Of a stretch of 23,246 nt of DNA, positions 1 through 7,768 are shown piece after piece. This stretch comes from Nitrospirota bacterium. Its GTDB lineage: Bacteria; NPL-UPA2; JAGMAN01. Every line of letters begins with the position of its first letter. Position 1 is the first letter of the stretch. Where the stretch lies: the NCBI GenBank assembly GCA_030605915.1, contig JAUWHM010000045.1:1-23246 (forward strand), written 5' to 3'. The notes beneath the pieces were generated by a model. That model was not told where the DNA came from, searched no databases, and saw only the letters and a list, made by a program, of their open reading frames with translations. A program made the translations under genes and the position numbers.

Positions 1-1
1 A

Positions 2-1396
2 CTGGTAAATCCATTTCCTGAAAATGCTTATGGTATAAATGAAGCTACTATAGAGCCCCCACTGGGCTTGGGATATATAGCCACAGTCTTAAAGGATGCC
101 AATTGTGATGTACAAATAATTGATGCAAACGTGCTGGGAATGCGTGCCTCTGACGTAGTGGATTTGGCAGGCAAGGTCAGACCTGATATGGTGGGAATTT
201 CAACAAATATAGTTACATGCCTGAGCAGCTTTAAGCTTGTAAAACTACTCCGTGAGAGGTTGGAAAAATGTCAGATAATCATTGGAGGTCCTTATCCGAC
301 CTCACTTCCGGAATATAATCTTCAGAATTCTGATGCTGATGCAGTAGTAATTGGTGAAGGGAAACGAACCGCAAAAGAAATCGTTGAAAATATCCAGGAG
401 GGTAGACATCCTTATAAAGGCGTGGCCGGAGTGGCTTTCAAGGAGGATGGCCGTATAATTAAAAATGAGCCCCGCAGGCTTATTGAAGATATTGATAAAA
501 TAAGATTCCCTGCTTATCATCTGTTTCCTGATATCAGAAAATATAAAAGCAGAGCTAGACAAACACCTGTGGCATCAATTATTACCAGCAGGGGATGTCC
601 ATACCAATGCGTTTATTGTAATAAAGGTGTATTTGGAAGCAGAATGCGGATGCGTTCAGCAGAAAATGTCATAGAGGAAATTGATTATTTTGTAAAAGAG
701 TATAAGGTGCGCCAAATTGATATATTGGATGATAATTTTACGGCTAACATGAACCATGCTGAAAGAATAGTTGATTTGTTGATCAAGAAGAGATATAACT
801 TAGCCATCAATATTCAAAACGGGGTCAGGGCTGACAGATTAAACCAATCCCTTATAAAAAAGATGAGGGAAGCCGGGGTATTTAAACTCGGTTTTGGAGT
901 GGAGTCTGGCGATGAAAATATTTTGAGGTTAATCAAAAAGAATTTAAATCTGGAGCAAGTTATAAAAGTAACCGACTGGGCTAAGAGGGAAGGTATTACC
1001 GTATACGGTAATTTTATGATTGGACTACCCGGCGATACACCGGAGTCAATGGAAAAAACCATAGATTTTTCAATAAAAATGAACCCTGATGTGGCCAATT
1101 TTATGATTGCCATACCGTTTCCAGGAACAGAATTATATGATTGGGTGTCTGAAAAAGGTCGGTTTCTTATAGACACTTATGCCGGTGTAGATGCTGGCTT
1201 TTACGGGGGCCAGGTATTTTTTGAAATGGGGCAAACCACCTCCGAATTGGTATTAAAATATTATAAAAAAGCATACCGGAAGTTTTATTTCAGGCTGACA
1301 AAAACATGTGATTTACTCAGAAGTGTGAAATCATATTCGGAGTTAAAATGGATTTTGAGCGCTGTATTCAAGAATATAGGCTCTATTTTTAAATAA
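2..1396 (+). CDS. B12-binding radical SAM protein, 5' partial
   Basis: The reading frame is open from base 2, and the residues before the first possible TTG (base 68) already look like the family N-terminus (LVNPFPENAYGINEATIEPP), so the true start lies upstream of the window. The visible N-terminal half resembles the Rossmann-like cobalamin-binding domain of the B12-radical SAM superfamily, with a GGPYP turn near visible residue 95 but no obvious DxHxxG cobalamin-ligand motif. A radical SAM core follows, with the CxxxCxxC cluster motif CPYQCVYC at visible residues 199-206. A GxGxESG-like segment (GFGVESGDE) and GNFMIGLPGDT are also typical of the superfamily. The substrate cannot be read from sequence; relatives methylate or rearrange lipids, sugars and natural products. 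It sits before glycosyltransferase genes, which suggests a role in surface-glycan or lipid modification (inference). Base composition is AT-richer than most of the window. Confidence 0.9.
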   Translation: MVNPFPENAYGINEATIEPPLGLGYIATVLKDANCDVQIIDANVLGMRASDVVDLAGKVRPDMVGISTNIVTCLSSFKLVKLLRERLEKCQIIIGGPYPTSLPEYNLQNSDADAVVIGEGKRTAKEIVENIQEGRHPYKGVAGVAFKEDGRIIKNEPRRLIEDIDKIRFPAYHLFPDIRKYKSRARQTPVASIITSRGCPYQCVYCNKGVFGSRMRMRSAENVIEEIDYFVKEYKVRQIDILDDNFTANMNHAERIVDLLIKKRYNLAINIQNGVRADRLNQSLIKKMREAGVFKLGFGVESGDENILRLIKKNLNLEQVIKVTDWAKREGITVYGNFMIGLPGDTPESMEKTIDFSIKMNPDVANFMIAIPFPGTELYDWVSEKGRFLIDTYAGVDAGFYGGQVFFEMGQTTSELVLKYYKKAYRKFYFRLTKTCDLLRSVKSYSELKWILSAVFKNIGSIFK

Positions 1397-1467
1397 AGAA
1401 AGAGAATTATTGAGGTGTGAAAAGAGCGTGTTCCATTAATTATGCAACAGCTAATAAGAGGTGACTG

Positions 1468-2196
1468 TTGAAGAAGACGATTAGCATTATTATTCCGGCA
1501 AGGGATGAAGAAGGAAACATTGGTTTAGTTTTGACTGATTTGAGAAAAACGATTGATAGTCTTAAGGAAAAGTATGATTTTGAGATTATCGTGGTTGATG
1601 ATCATTCCCGGGATGAAACAGCAAGGGTAGCAAAGGAATTTGGGGATATTGTGATTAGAAATGAAGCAAGTTCTGGCAAAGGAAATGCCTTAAGATGCGG
1701 ATTCCAGAAAGCTGGTGGCCAAATTTTTATTATGATGGATGCTGACTATTCTCATCGGGCTGAGGAAGTGCCTGCTTTTCTAAGAGCAATTGAGAGGGGA
1801 GCAGGATTGGTGATTGGTTCTCGAGCTCTTGGAGGCAGTGAAGAGTATACAGCTATTAGAACCATTGGCAATATATTTCTTACTGGATGTGTCAATCTAT
1901 TTCTCGGTACAAAATTGACAGATTCTCTCAATGGATATAAAGGATTTAGAAGAGAGGTATTTACTAAAAGTTCCTATGATTCAGAATCTTTTGAAATAGA
2001 GATTGAGCTTATTGCTAATGCCATGAGAGTGGGAGTGGAGATAGTAGAGATAGCCAGCAGGGAAAGGGCAAGAAAGGAAGGGAGGTCAAAATCAAGCGTG
2101 GTGATACACGGGACGAAGTTCCTCTTGCGAGTAATAAAAGAGGGCATGCGTTATAGATTCCACAGGAACTATTGGGCGAAAGAAAGAGATGCTTGA
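1468..2196 (+). CDS. Family 2 glycosyltransferase (dolichyl/undecaprenyl-phosphate mannose synthase-like)
   Basis: A 242-residue GT2 (GT-A fold) enzyme expected to move a sugar from a nucleotide donor to a polyprenyl phosphate or glycan at the cytoplasmic membrane face. The N-terminus ISIIIPARDEEGNI is the classic GT2 opening. VVDDHSRD (D44, D45) and MMDADYSH (D91, D93) are the nucleotide- and metal-binding aspartates, and GSRALGG and DSLNGYKGF follow as in the DPM1/DPG-synthase branch. No membrane anchor is visible, so it resembles the soluble DPM1 type. The TTG start follows AGAGGTG at a good distance, and the protein begins exactly at the conserved strand. It lies in the polysaccharide block, and its AT-rich composition matches the radical SAM gene upstream. 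Donor and acceptor are unknown. Confidence 0.88.
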   Translation: MKKTISIIIPARDEEGNIGLVLTDLRKTIDSLKEKYDFEIIVVDDHSRDETARVAKEFGDIVIRNEASSGKGNALRCGFQKAGGQIFIMMDADYSHRAEEVPAFLRAIERGAGLVIGSRALGGSEEYTAIRTIGNIFLTGCVNLFLGTKLTDSLNGYKGFRREVFTKSSYDSESFEIEIELIANAMRVGVEIVEIASRERARKEGRSKSSVVIHGTKFLLRVIKEGMRYRFHRNYWAKERDA

Positions 2197-2233
2197 GAAA
2201 GTCCGGCAGTTATCAAAGAAAGAAGGTTCCTGT

Positions 2234-3460
2234 ATGAGTGAGATAAGGGTTCTTCATATCATAACTAGACTCATCTTAGGTGGGGCGCAGGAGAATACTA
2301 TTTTGACGGTGGAGGGGTTGAGGAGAAAGGAATATGAGGTGGACTTAGCTACCGGGCCGGCTATTGGACCGGAAGGGAGTTTAGTAGAGGAAGCAAGGGC
2401 TAAGGGGATCAACTTAATTATGGTTCCGGAGATGAGGCGGCAAATTAACCCCTGGCGGGATTTCTTGACATTCATCAAATTATATCGGTTGATTAAGAGG
2501 GGGAATTATGATATAGTCCATACACATAGTACTAAGGCGGGGATCTTAGGAAGGCTGGCTGCCAAACTGGCTGGGATTAAGGTGATAATTCATACCATTC
2601 ATGGATTACCTTTCCATGAATATCAGCCTAAATGGATAAACCGTTTTTATATACTTTGCGAAAGATTGGCGGGCATTTTCACGCATAAATTGATTACTGT
2701 GGCTCAGGTGATGACCGAGAAAGCCCTAACTGCTAAGATTGCTCCGAGGGAGAAGTTTGTTACCATTTATAGTGGGATGGAGCTGGATAAGTTCTTAGGG
2801 CCAGAAGTTGAGCCTGCGGATGAAAGAAAGCAGGTGGAGATAGGGCCCGGCGTGGAAGTGGCTAAAAAGAGAAGAGAGTTAGGGATAGAAGAGGATGCTC
2901 TCGTGGTGGGTAAGGTAGCCCGGCTATTTCATTTGAAGGGGCACAAGTATCTGTTGGAGGCAGCAGCACAGGTAGTGAAGGTTTATCCAAAAGTAAGATT
3001 TCTCTTAGTGGGTGATGGAATCTTGAGGGAGAGCCTGGAGGGGCAAGCGCAGGATTTGGGCATAGGAGAAAATGTGCTCTTTACTGGACTGGTGCCCAAG
3101 GAAGAGATTCCGGGACTGTTAGCGGTAATGGACGTTGTCGTCCATACCTCCTTGCGGGAAGGATTGGCCCGGGTATTGCCCCAGGCCTTAGCTTCTGAAA
3201 GGCCGGTTATCTCCTTTGACATTGATGGGGCCCGGGAGGTAGTCAGAGATGGGGAAACCGGATATTTAGTTCCGGCCAGGGACTCAAGGAAATTAGCTGA
3301 GGCAATAATAGGACTTTTAGGAGATAAAGGAACAGCAAGGAGAATGGGCGAGTCCGGGAGGAGATTAGTTGATCCGGATTTTAGAGTTGAGGTGATGGTG
3401 GAAAGAATCGCTCACCTTTACGAGGAACTCTTTAAAAGTAAGGTGGTAGGTAATAGGTGA
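2234..3460 (+). CDS. Family 4 glycosyltransferase (GT-B fold)
   Basis: A retaining GT-B glycosyltransferase of about 408 residues, probably adding a sugar to a lipid-linked surface-glycan intermediate on the cytoplasmic side. The N-terminal domain opens with RVLHIITRLILGGAQENT, the glycine-rich acceptor-side loop of GT4. HTHSTKAGILGRLAA and HTIHGLPFHE follow. The C-terminal domain has VGKVARLFHLKGHKYLL, LVGDG and the donor-binding REGLARVLPQALA stretch with GETGYLVP. I prefer ATG 2234 over ATG 2189: AGAAGGT lies about 7 bases upstream, the homologous N-terminus begins here, and the overlap with the previous gene disappears. The last residues (SKVVGNR) and the stop fall in a heptamer array at 3440-3474, so the C-terminus may be recently altered. 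Confidence 0.9.
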   Translation: MSEIRVLHIITRLILGGAQENTILTVEGLRRKEYEVDLATGPAIGPEGSLVEEARAKGINLIMVPEMRRQINPWRDFLTFIKLYRLIKRGNYDIVHTHSTKAGILGRLAAKLAGIKVIIHTIHGLPFHEYQPKWINRFYILCERLAGIFTHKLITVAQVMTEKALTAKIAPREKFVTIYSGMELDKFLGPEVEPADERKQVEIGPGVEVAKKRRELGIEEDALVVGKVARLFHLKGHKYLLEAAAQVVKVYPKVRFLLVGDGILRESLEGQAQDLGIGENVLFTGLVPKEEIPGLLAVMDVVVHTSLREGLARVLPQALASERPVISFDIDGAREVVRDGETGYLVPARDSRKLAEAIIGLLGDKGTARRMGESGRRLVDPDFRVEVMVERIAHLYEELFKSKVVGNR

Positions 3461-3474
3461 TAGGTTGTAGGATG
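3440..3474 (+). repeat. Heptamer array, about 5 copies of taggtNN
   Basis: Five consecutive 7-base units are visible: aaggtgg, taggtaa, taggtga, taggttg, taggatg. The array spans the glycosyltransferase stop codon (3458-3460) and the short leader of the epimerase gene. A related four-unit heptamer array occurs inside the O-antigen ligase gene at 6794-6821. Confidence 0.75.
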
Positions 3475-3487
3475 GAAAAGAGGTGAG

Positions 3488-4453
3488 ATGAAAGCTTTGA
3501 TTACTGGTGGAGCTGGATTTATTGGCTCGCATCTGTGTGAGGAACTTTTGGGAAGACGGGACGAGGTCACCGTTATAGATGACTTATCTACCGGGCGCAG
3601 GGAGAATATCCAGCATTTGGAGGGCAACAAGAATTTTAAGTTTGTTTATGGCACTATCTTGAATAGAGAAGCAATGGAGGACTTAGTTGATGAATGTGAC
3701 ATTGTTTATCATTTAGCGGCTGCCGTGGGAGTAAAATTTATCATTGACCATCCACTTAAGTCTATGCAGACAAATGTGAGGGGAACGGAGATACTATTAG
3801 AATTAGCCAGTAAAGGCAAGAAGAAAGTGCTCTTTACCTCTAGCTCTGAGATATATGGGAAGAAAGAGAATGGTCTTTTTAAGGAAGAAGATGACCGGGT
3901 ATTGGGGACGACCACTATAAGCAGGTGGAGTTATTCCTGCACCAAGGCCTTAGATGAATTTCTGGCCCTGGCTTACTATCGGGAGAAAGGTTTGCCAGTG
4001 GTCATCGTGCGGCTCTTCAATACCTGTGGATTCCGACAGACGGGAAGGTATGGGATGGTCATTCCCCGTTTTATAAGACAGGCACTGAATGGAGAACCAA
4101 TAACTGTTTATGGTGATGGTAAGCAGACCCGAAGTTTCACCTATGTCACCGATGCGGTAAAAGCTATGGCTGAACTGGCCAATCATCCGAAGGCAGTAGG
4201 GGAGATCTTTAATTTGGGTAGCGGAGAAGGAATCACCATATCCGGCTTAGCTAAGAAGATAAAAGAGTTATCCAATAGCCAATCAGAGATCGTTTATATT
4301 CCTTATGAAGAGGCTTATCAGAAGGGATTTGAAGATATGAGGCATCGGGTGCCGGATATCAGTAAGGTGCGTAACCTGATTAGCTACTGGCCGCAGGTGA
4401 AGTTAGATGATATGCTAAGGGAAATCATCGAGTCAGTTAAGAAAGTTCGTTGA
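3488..4453 (+). CDS. NAD-dependent epimerase/dehydratase (extended SDR, nucleotide-sugar)
   Basis: An extended short-chain dehydrogenase acting on a nucleotide sugar (4-epimerisation, 4,6-dehydration or decarboxylation), supplying a precursor for the glycan made by this block. The Rossmann motif is GGAGFIGS (residues 7-14), and DDLSTGRREN matches the family adenosine-ribose binding region. TSSSEIYG at 117-124 and Y149xxxK153 (SYSCTK) are the catalytic elements. VRLFNTCG, GRYGMVIPRFIRQAL and FTYVTDAVKAM match UDP-glucuronate decarboxylase and UDP-glucose 4-epimerase relatives. The 321-residue length is normal. The ATG is preceded by AGAGGTG. The exact substrate cannot be assigned; a UDP-hexose or UDP-hexuronate is the best guess. 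Confidence 0.9.
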   Translation: MKALITGGAGFIGSHLCEELLGRRDEVTVIDDLSTGRRENIQHLEGNKNFKFVYGTILNREAMEDLVDECDIVYHLAAAVGVKFIIDHPLKSMQTNVRGTEILLELASKGKKKVLFTSSSEIYGKKENGLFKEEDDRVLGTTTISRWSYSCTKALDEFLALAYYREKGLPVVIVRLFNTCGFRQTGRYGMVIPRFIRQALNGEPITVYGDGKQTRSFTYVTDAVKAMAELANHPKAVGEIFNLGSGEGITISGLAKKIKELSNSQSEIVYIPYEEAYQKGFEDMRHRVPDISKVRNLISYWPQVKLDDMLREIIESVKKVR

Positions 4454-4457
4454 GTGC

Positions 4458-4477
4458 GGGTTCGATAAATCGAACCC
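4458..4477. repeat. Perfect short palindrome (REP-like)
   Basis: The sequence gggttcgat-aa-atcgaaccc is a perfect inverted repeat with 9-base arms, 4 bases after the epimerase stop codon. It is followed by ccctacaagctcgcaatgacg rather than a T-run, so it is not a standard intrinsic terminator. It fits a dispersed REP-like element or an mRNA-end stabilising hairpin (inference). Confidence 0.7.
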
Positions 4478-4529
4478 CTACAAGCTCGCAATGACGTAGT
4501 TCACTAAATATTTACTGGGATATTAACTT

Positions 4530-5633
4530 ATGTGGAACTGGGTCTATATCTACATATTTTGTTTTTCTCTTATCCTCTCTCTTGCCTTTACTCCCTTAAT
4601 CCGAAAGGTGGCCATTAGATTCTCTCTCTTAGACAGGCCACAGGAAAGGAAACTGCACCTGAAGGATAAGCCGCTTCTGGGAGGAGTGGCCATCTATTTA
4701 GCCTTTACCCTGACCATACTAATTAATGTAGCCGTGGTAGCTCTCTTGAGGCAGAAACCAGAGTTAATGAACCTGTTGCCGGAAGCGATTGGAGAACGCT
4801 TAGCAGGAGTTGCCATTACCCACCAAAGGCTCTTAGCCATTCTCTTGGGAGGCACTTTTATCCTCGTATTGGGGCTATTAGATGACCTTAAAGAGGTATC
4901 CCCCAAGGTTAAATTGGCGGGACAGCTTCTGATTAGCCTCCTTTTAATTCTCTTTGGAATTAAGGTGACCTTATTCCTGCCCCCTTTTTTGGGTATGCTT
5001 ATTACTATTATCTGGGTGGTAGGAATTACCAACTCCCTGAACCTATTGGACAACATGGATGGTCTGGCCGCTGGAGTGGCAGCCATCGCCTCGGCTATCT
5101 TCTTCTCAGTAGCCTTACAGCAAGGACAGTTCTTTGTTAGTGCCATACTCTTGGCCTTTACCGGGAGCCTCCTGGGCTTCCTCCCCTATAATTTCCATCC
5201 AGCTACTATCTTCATGGGGGATGCCGGAAGCATGTTCATTGGCTTTATCCTGGCTACCTTGACTGTACTTAGCATCTATTATACAGAAGCCAGCCCAACA
5301 CTACTTCCTCTGATTATGCCTATTCTTATCTTAGGAGTTCCCCTTTTTGATACCTTCTCAGTTATCCTCATAAGGTGGAGGAAAGGGGATCCCATCTTCG
5401 CCGCTGACCGGAGACATTTCTCCCACCGCTTAGTTAGTTTGGGACTGACTCAGAGGCAGGCTGTCCTTCTGGTCTATCTTACTACTTTCTGTGTTGGTAT
5501 TAATGCTATTCTGCTTAAGGCGGTGAAAATAGCGGGGGGAGTGGTCATATTGGTCCAGGCCCTGGCCATCTTCGGACTGATCATCTTCCTGGAGGTGGCG
5601 GGAAGGAAGGGTAATGAGGGAAAGAATAAATAA
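4530..5633 (+). CDS. Undecaprenyl-phosphate N-acetylhexosamine-1-phosphate transferase (WecA/TagO, MraY family)
   Basis: A 367-residue polytopic membrane enzyme that transfers a sugar-1-phosphate (usually GlcNAc-1-P) from a UDP-sugar to undecaprenyl phosphate, starting lipid-linked synthesis of O-antigen, teichoic acid or capsule. About ten to eleven hydrophobic segments are visible. Family motifs are in order: DRPQERKLHLKDKPLLGG (35-52), GLLDD with catalytic D118-D119, NSLNLLDNMDGLAAG (168-182), FMGDAGS (228-234), and the cytoplasmic DRRHFSHRL loop (293-301) that distinguishes WecA/TagO from MraY. The start at ATG 4530 has only a weak purine stretch (GGGA) upstream. A 76-base gap holding the 4458-4477 palindrome separates it from the epimerase gene. 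Confidence 0.93.
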   Translation: MWNWVYIYIFCFSLILSLAFTPLIRKVAIRFSLLDRPQERKLHLKDKPLLGGVAIYLAFTLTILINVAVVALLRQKPELMNLLPEAIGERLAGVAITHQRLLAILLGGTFILVLGLLDDLKEVSPKVKLAGQLLISLLLILFGIKVTLFLPPFLGMLITIIWVVGITNSLNLLDNMDGLAAGVAAIASAIFFSVALQQGQFFVSAILLAFTGSLLGFLPYNFHPATIFMGDAGSMFIGFILATLTVLSIYYTEASPTLLPLIMPILILGVPLFDTFSVILIRWRKGDPIFAADRRHFSHRLVSLGLTQRQAVLLVYLTTFCVGINAILLKAVKIAGGVVILVQALAIFGLIIFLEVAGRKGNEGKNK

Positions 5634-5665
5634 ATCCCGCACCTTTCTGGGGGGGTATTAAAAAG

Positions 5666-7768
5666 GTGGGGGGTAAAGGCAGAAAGATATCAGGGCGGAG
5701 AGTTACCTCCCTCATAATCTTCTCAGGATTGCTCATTCTCATCTTCTTCCGACCACTCATCTCGGGGATAACCTGGAGGTGGTCAAATACTTATTTCCAG
5801 CTCTTAATTCTCTTCCTCCTCAGCGTCTGGCTCCTGCCCATGGTAATTGAAGGGAGGATAAGCTTCCTTAAAACTCCCCTGGACCTTCCTATTTTAGCCT
5901 TCTCTCTGATCCTAATCACATCTACTATTAGAACTGTTCATCGCCATGTTAGCCTTGATCAGTTCTACCAACTGATGAGTTATCCACTCCTTTACTATTT
6001 GCTCATTAACATTCTTCGGGAAAGGAAAGAAATAAGAGTAGTGCTGTCAACCATCCTAACAGTTGCCATTTTAGTGAGTCTCTACGGTATCTACCAGAAC
6101 TACATCGCTTTAGAGGAGACCCGGGAGTGGGTGCGGATGTACCATCCTGGCCAGTTTTCATCCCAATTTATGTCGCGCCTGGGGACAGACAAGGTCTTCT
6201 CCACCTTCGTCTTTCCACCTGCCCTGGCCGGATACCTTTGTTTAGTCCTCCCCTTAGCCCTCTGCTTCCTCATTTATGGTCAAGCTAAGTGGATGAGAAC
6301 ATTGTCGGGGCTTACCTTAGTCAGCGGTGGATTATGCCTATACTTCACTTATTCAAAGGGAGGTTGGGTAAGCCTTTTTCTTTCTATAATTCTTCTCTTC
6401 GCCGTCATTTTCTGGAATAAAATTTGGAAATACCGCTATTTATTTCTTATCCTTCTTCTCATCCTGATTATCCCCTTTCTTTTCCCAGCCATTAGAGAAT
6501 TTTCACTTGAGCACGAACCTTTCATTCACCTGCAGGGCTTCTTTGACTCGCTAACTGTCCGGGTTGATTACTGGAAGGCTGGATTGGGTATGCTCAGGGA
6601 TTACCCCGTTTTAGGTTCCGGCCTGGGGACCTTCGGAACACTTTATGCTAAGTATAAACTTCCTCAGGCTGAGGAGACACAGTTAGCCCATAATAATTAT
6701 CTGCAGGTTTGGACTGAGATGGGAATCTTAGGAATAGTCTCCTTCCTCTGGCTCTGGATAGTTTTTCTAAAGGAAGGATGGAAACTTATTAACAGGTTAC
6801 GGGTTACTAGTTACCGGTTACCAGCTGCGGTAGTCATTGGCTGTTATGCAGGCGTGGTGGCTTTTTTGATTCATAGTTTAGTAGATTTCGACCTCTATGT
6901 TCCTGGCATAGCCATGAATGTCTGGCTGTTTTTAGGATTGATAACAAGCTATGGAGAAGGCAGAGAACAGTGGAAATTAAAACTCTCTGCCCATGGGAAA
7001 ATAGTTGGATCTCTAATAATTGTATTAGCCATGGCGGCGGCCATGGTAATGGTAACCAAGCCCATGCTGGCTGAAAGCCATTTTTCTATGGCTAATAATT
7101 ACCTGCAGGCTGAGCGGGAGTTGCCAAAGGCCAGTTACCACCAGTTGAAGGAGGCTATCAGCAGTCAAAGTTTTCCATTGAAAGGTCTTCTTTACCAGGG
7201 AAGGGTTGCCCAGTTCAGCCAGGAAGACCTGCAAAGAGCGGCTACTGAATTGGGGGTTCAACCGGAGAGTCTAAAATCTATGAACGAAATGGCAAAATTA
7301 CTTTATTGGGTGTTCCTGATAAAGGCGGAGGAAGAATTGAGACAGGCTATAGCTTTCAATCCCAGGAATGGCACCTATCACTATCAATTGGGCAACCTCT
7401 ATGAGAAGAGGGGCCTGAGGAAGCCTGAGGGAAAGCCGTGGCTAAATATGGCCATAGCAGAGTATGAAAAAGCCATTAAACGCAATACCTTTATGCCCCA
7501 CTATCACAGCACCTTAGGATGGATACTCTGGAGGACTAAGGGTCAGAATAGGGCCATTACTAATAGAGCCATTTCTGAGTTCGAGGAGGCAGCTCTATGC
7601 TACCCGACCAAGGCTCATTATCGCGGTCTCCTTGGCAGGGTATACGAGCTTGCCGGGAGGAAGGAAGAAGCGATAGGGGAGTATAAGAAAGCTCTGGAAC
7701 TGGACCCAGACCTAAAAGATCCAGCCGTAAAGGAGGTCACGATTTGGCTAAAAAAGTTAAGCCAGTAA
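5666..7768 (+). CDS. O-antigen ligase/polymerase (Wzy_C) with C-terminal TPR domain
   Basis: A 700-residue membrane protein expected to ligate or polymerise lipid-linked glycans on the outer face of the cytoplasmic membrane. The N-terminal ~450 residues hold about twelve hydrophobic segments. The Wzy_C/O-antigen-ligase signature is present: YFTYSKGGW, then RVDYWKAGLGMLRDYPVLGSGLG, then AHNNYLQVWTEMGILG with the key periplasmic-loop His. A further TM near residues 445-465 leads to an extracytoplasmic tail with TPR-like helices (about 555-695, for example AIAEYEKAIKRN and AIGEYKKALELDPDL). Residues 377-385 (RLRVTSYRL) are encoded by a heptamer array, so they are probably a repeat-derived insertion. 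The GTG start has a weak Shine-Dalgarno and lies in an inverted repeat. It follows the WecA-like gene by 32 bases. Confidence 0.88.
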   Translation: MGGKGRKISGRRVTSLIIFSGLLILIFFRPLISGITWRWSNTYFQLLILFLLSVWLLPMVIEGRISFLKTPLDLPILAFSLILITSTIRTVHRHVSLDQFYQLMSYPLLYYLLINILRERKEIRVVLSTILTVAILVSLYGIYQNYIALEETREWVRMYHPGQFSSQFMSRLGTDKVFSTFVFPPALAGYLCLVLPLALCFLIYGQAKWMRTLSGLTLVSGGLCLYFTYSKGGWVSLFLSIILLFAVIFWNKIWKYRYLFLILLLILIIPFLFPAIREFSLEHEPFIHLQGFFDSLTVRVDYWKAGLGMLRDYPVLGSGLGTFGTLYAKYKLPQAEETQLAHNNYLQVWTEMGILGIVSFLWLWIVFLKEGWKLINRLRVTSYRLPAAVVIGCYAGVVAFLIHSLVDFDLYVPGIAMNVWLFLGLITSYGEGREQWKLKLSAHGKIVGSLIIVLAMAAAMVMVTKPMLAESHFSMANNYLQAERELPKASYHQLKEAISSQSFPLKGLLYQGRVAQFSQEDLQRAATELGVQPESLKSMNEMAKLLYWVFLIKAEEELRQAIAFNPRNGTYHYQLGNLYEKRGLRKPEGKPWLNMAIAEYEKAIKRNTFMPHYHSTLGWILWRTKGQNRAITNRAISEFEEAALCYPTKAHYRGLLGRVYELAGRKEEAIGEYKKALELDPDLKDPAVKEVTIWLKKLSQ
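6794..6821 (+). repeat. In-frame heptamer array, 4 units (nnGTTAC)
   Basis: Four consecutive 7-base units, aggttac, gggttac, tagttac and cggttac, lie inside the O-antigen ligase gene. The array adds about nine residues without breaking the frame. It is related in length and motif to the array at 3440-3474. Confidence 0.75.
7731..7737 (+). promoter_or_regulatory. Strong Shine-Dalgarno deciding a TTG start
   Basis: AGGAGGT lies six bases before TTG 7744, inside the end of the O-antigen ligase gene. It supports the TTG as the real start of the M24 peptidase gene despite a 25-base overlap with the upstream gene. Confidence 0.85.

Noticed and set aside
4694..5146. 150-codon - strand frame opposite the WecA-like gene
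   Set aside because: It is antisense to a well-supported membrane enzyme with all family motifs and is a shadow of its codon pattern.
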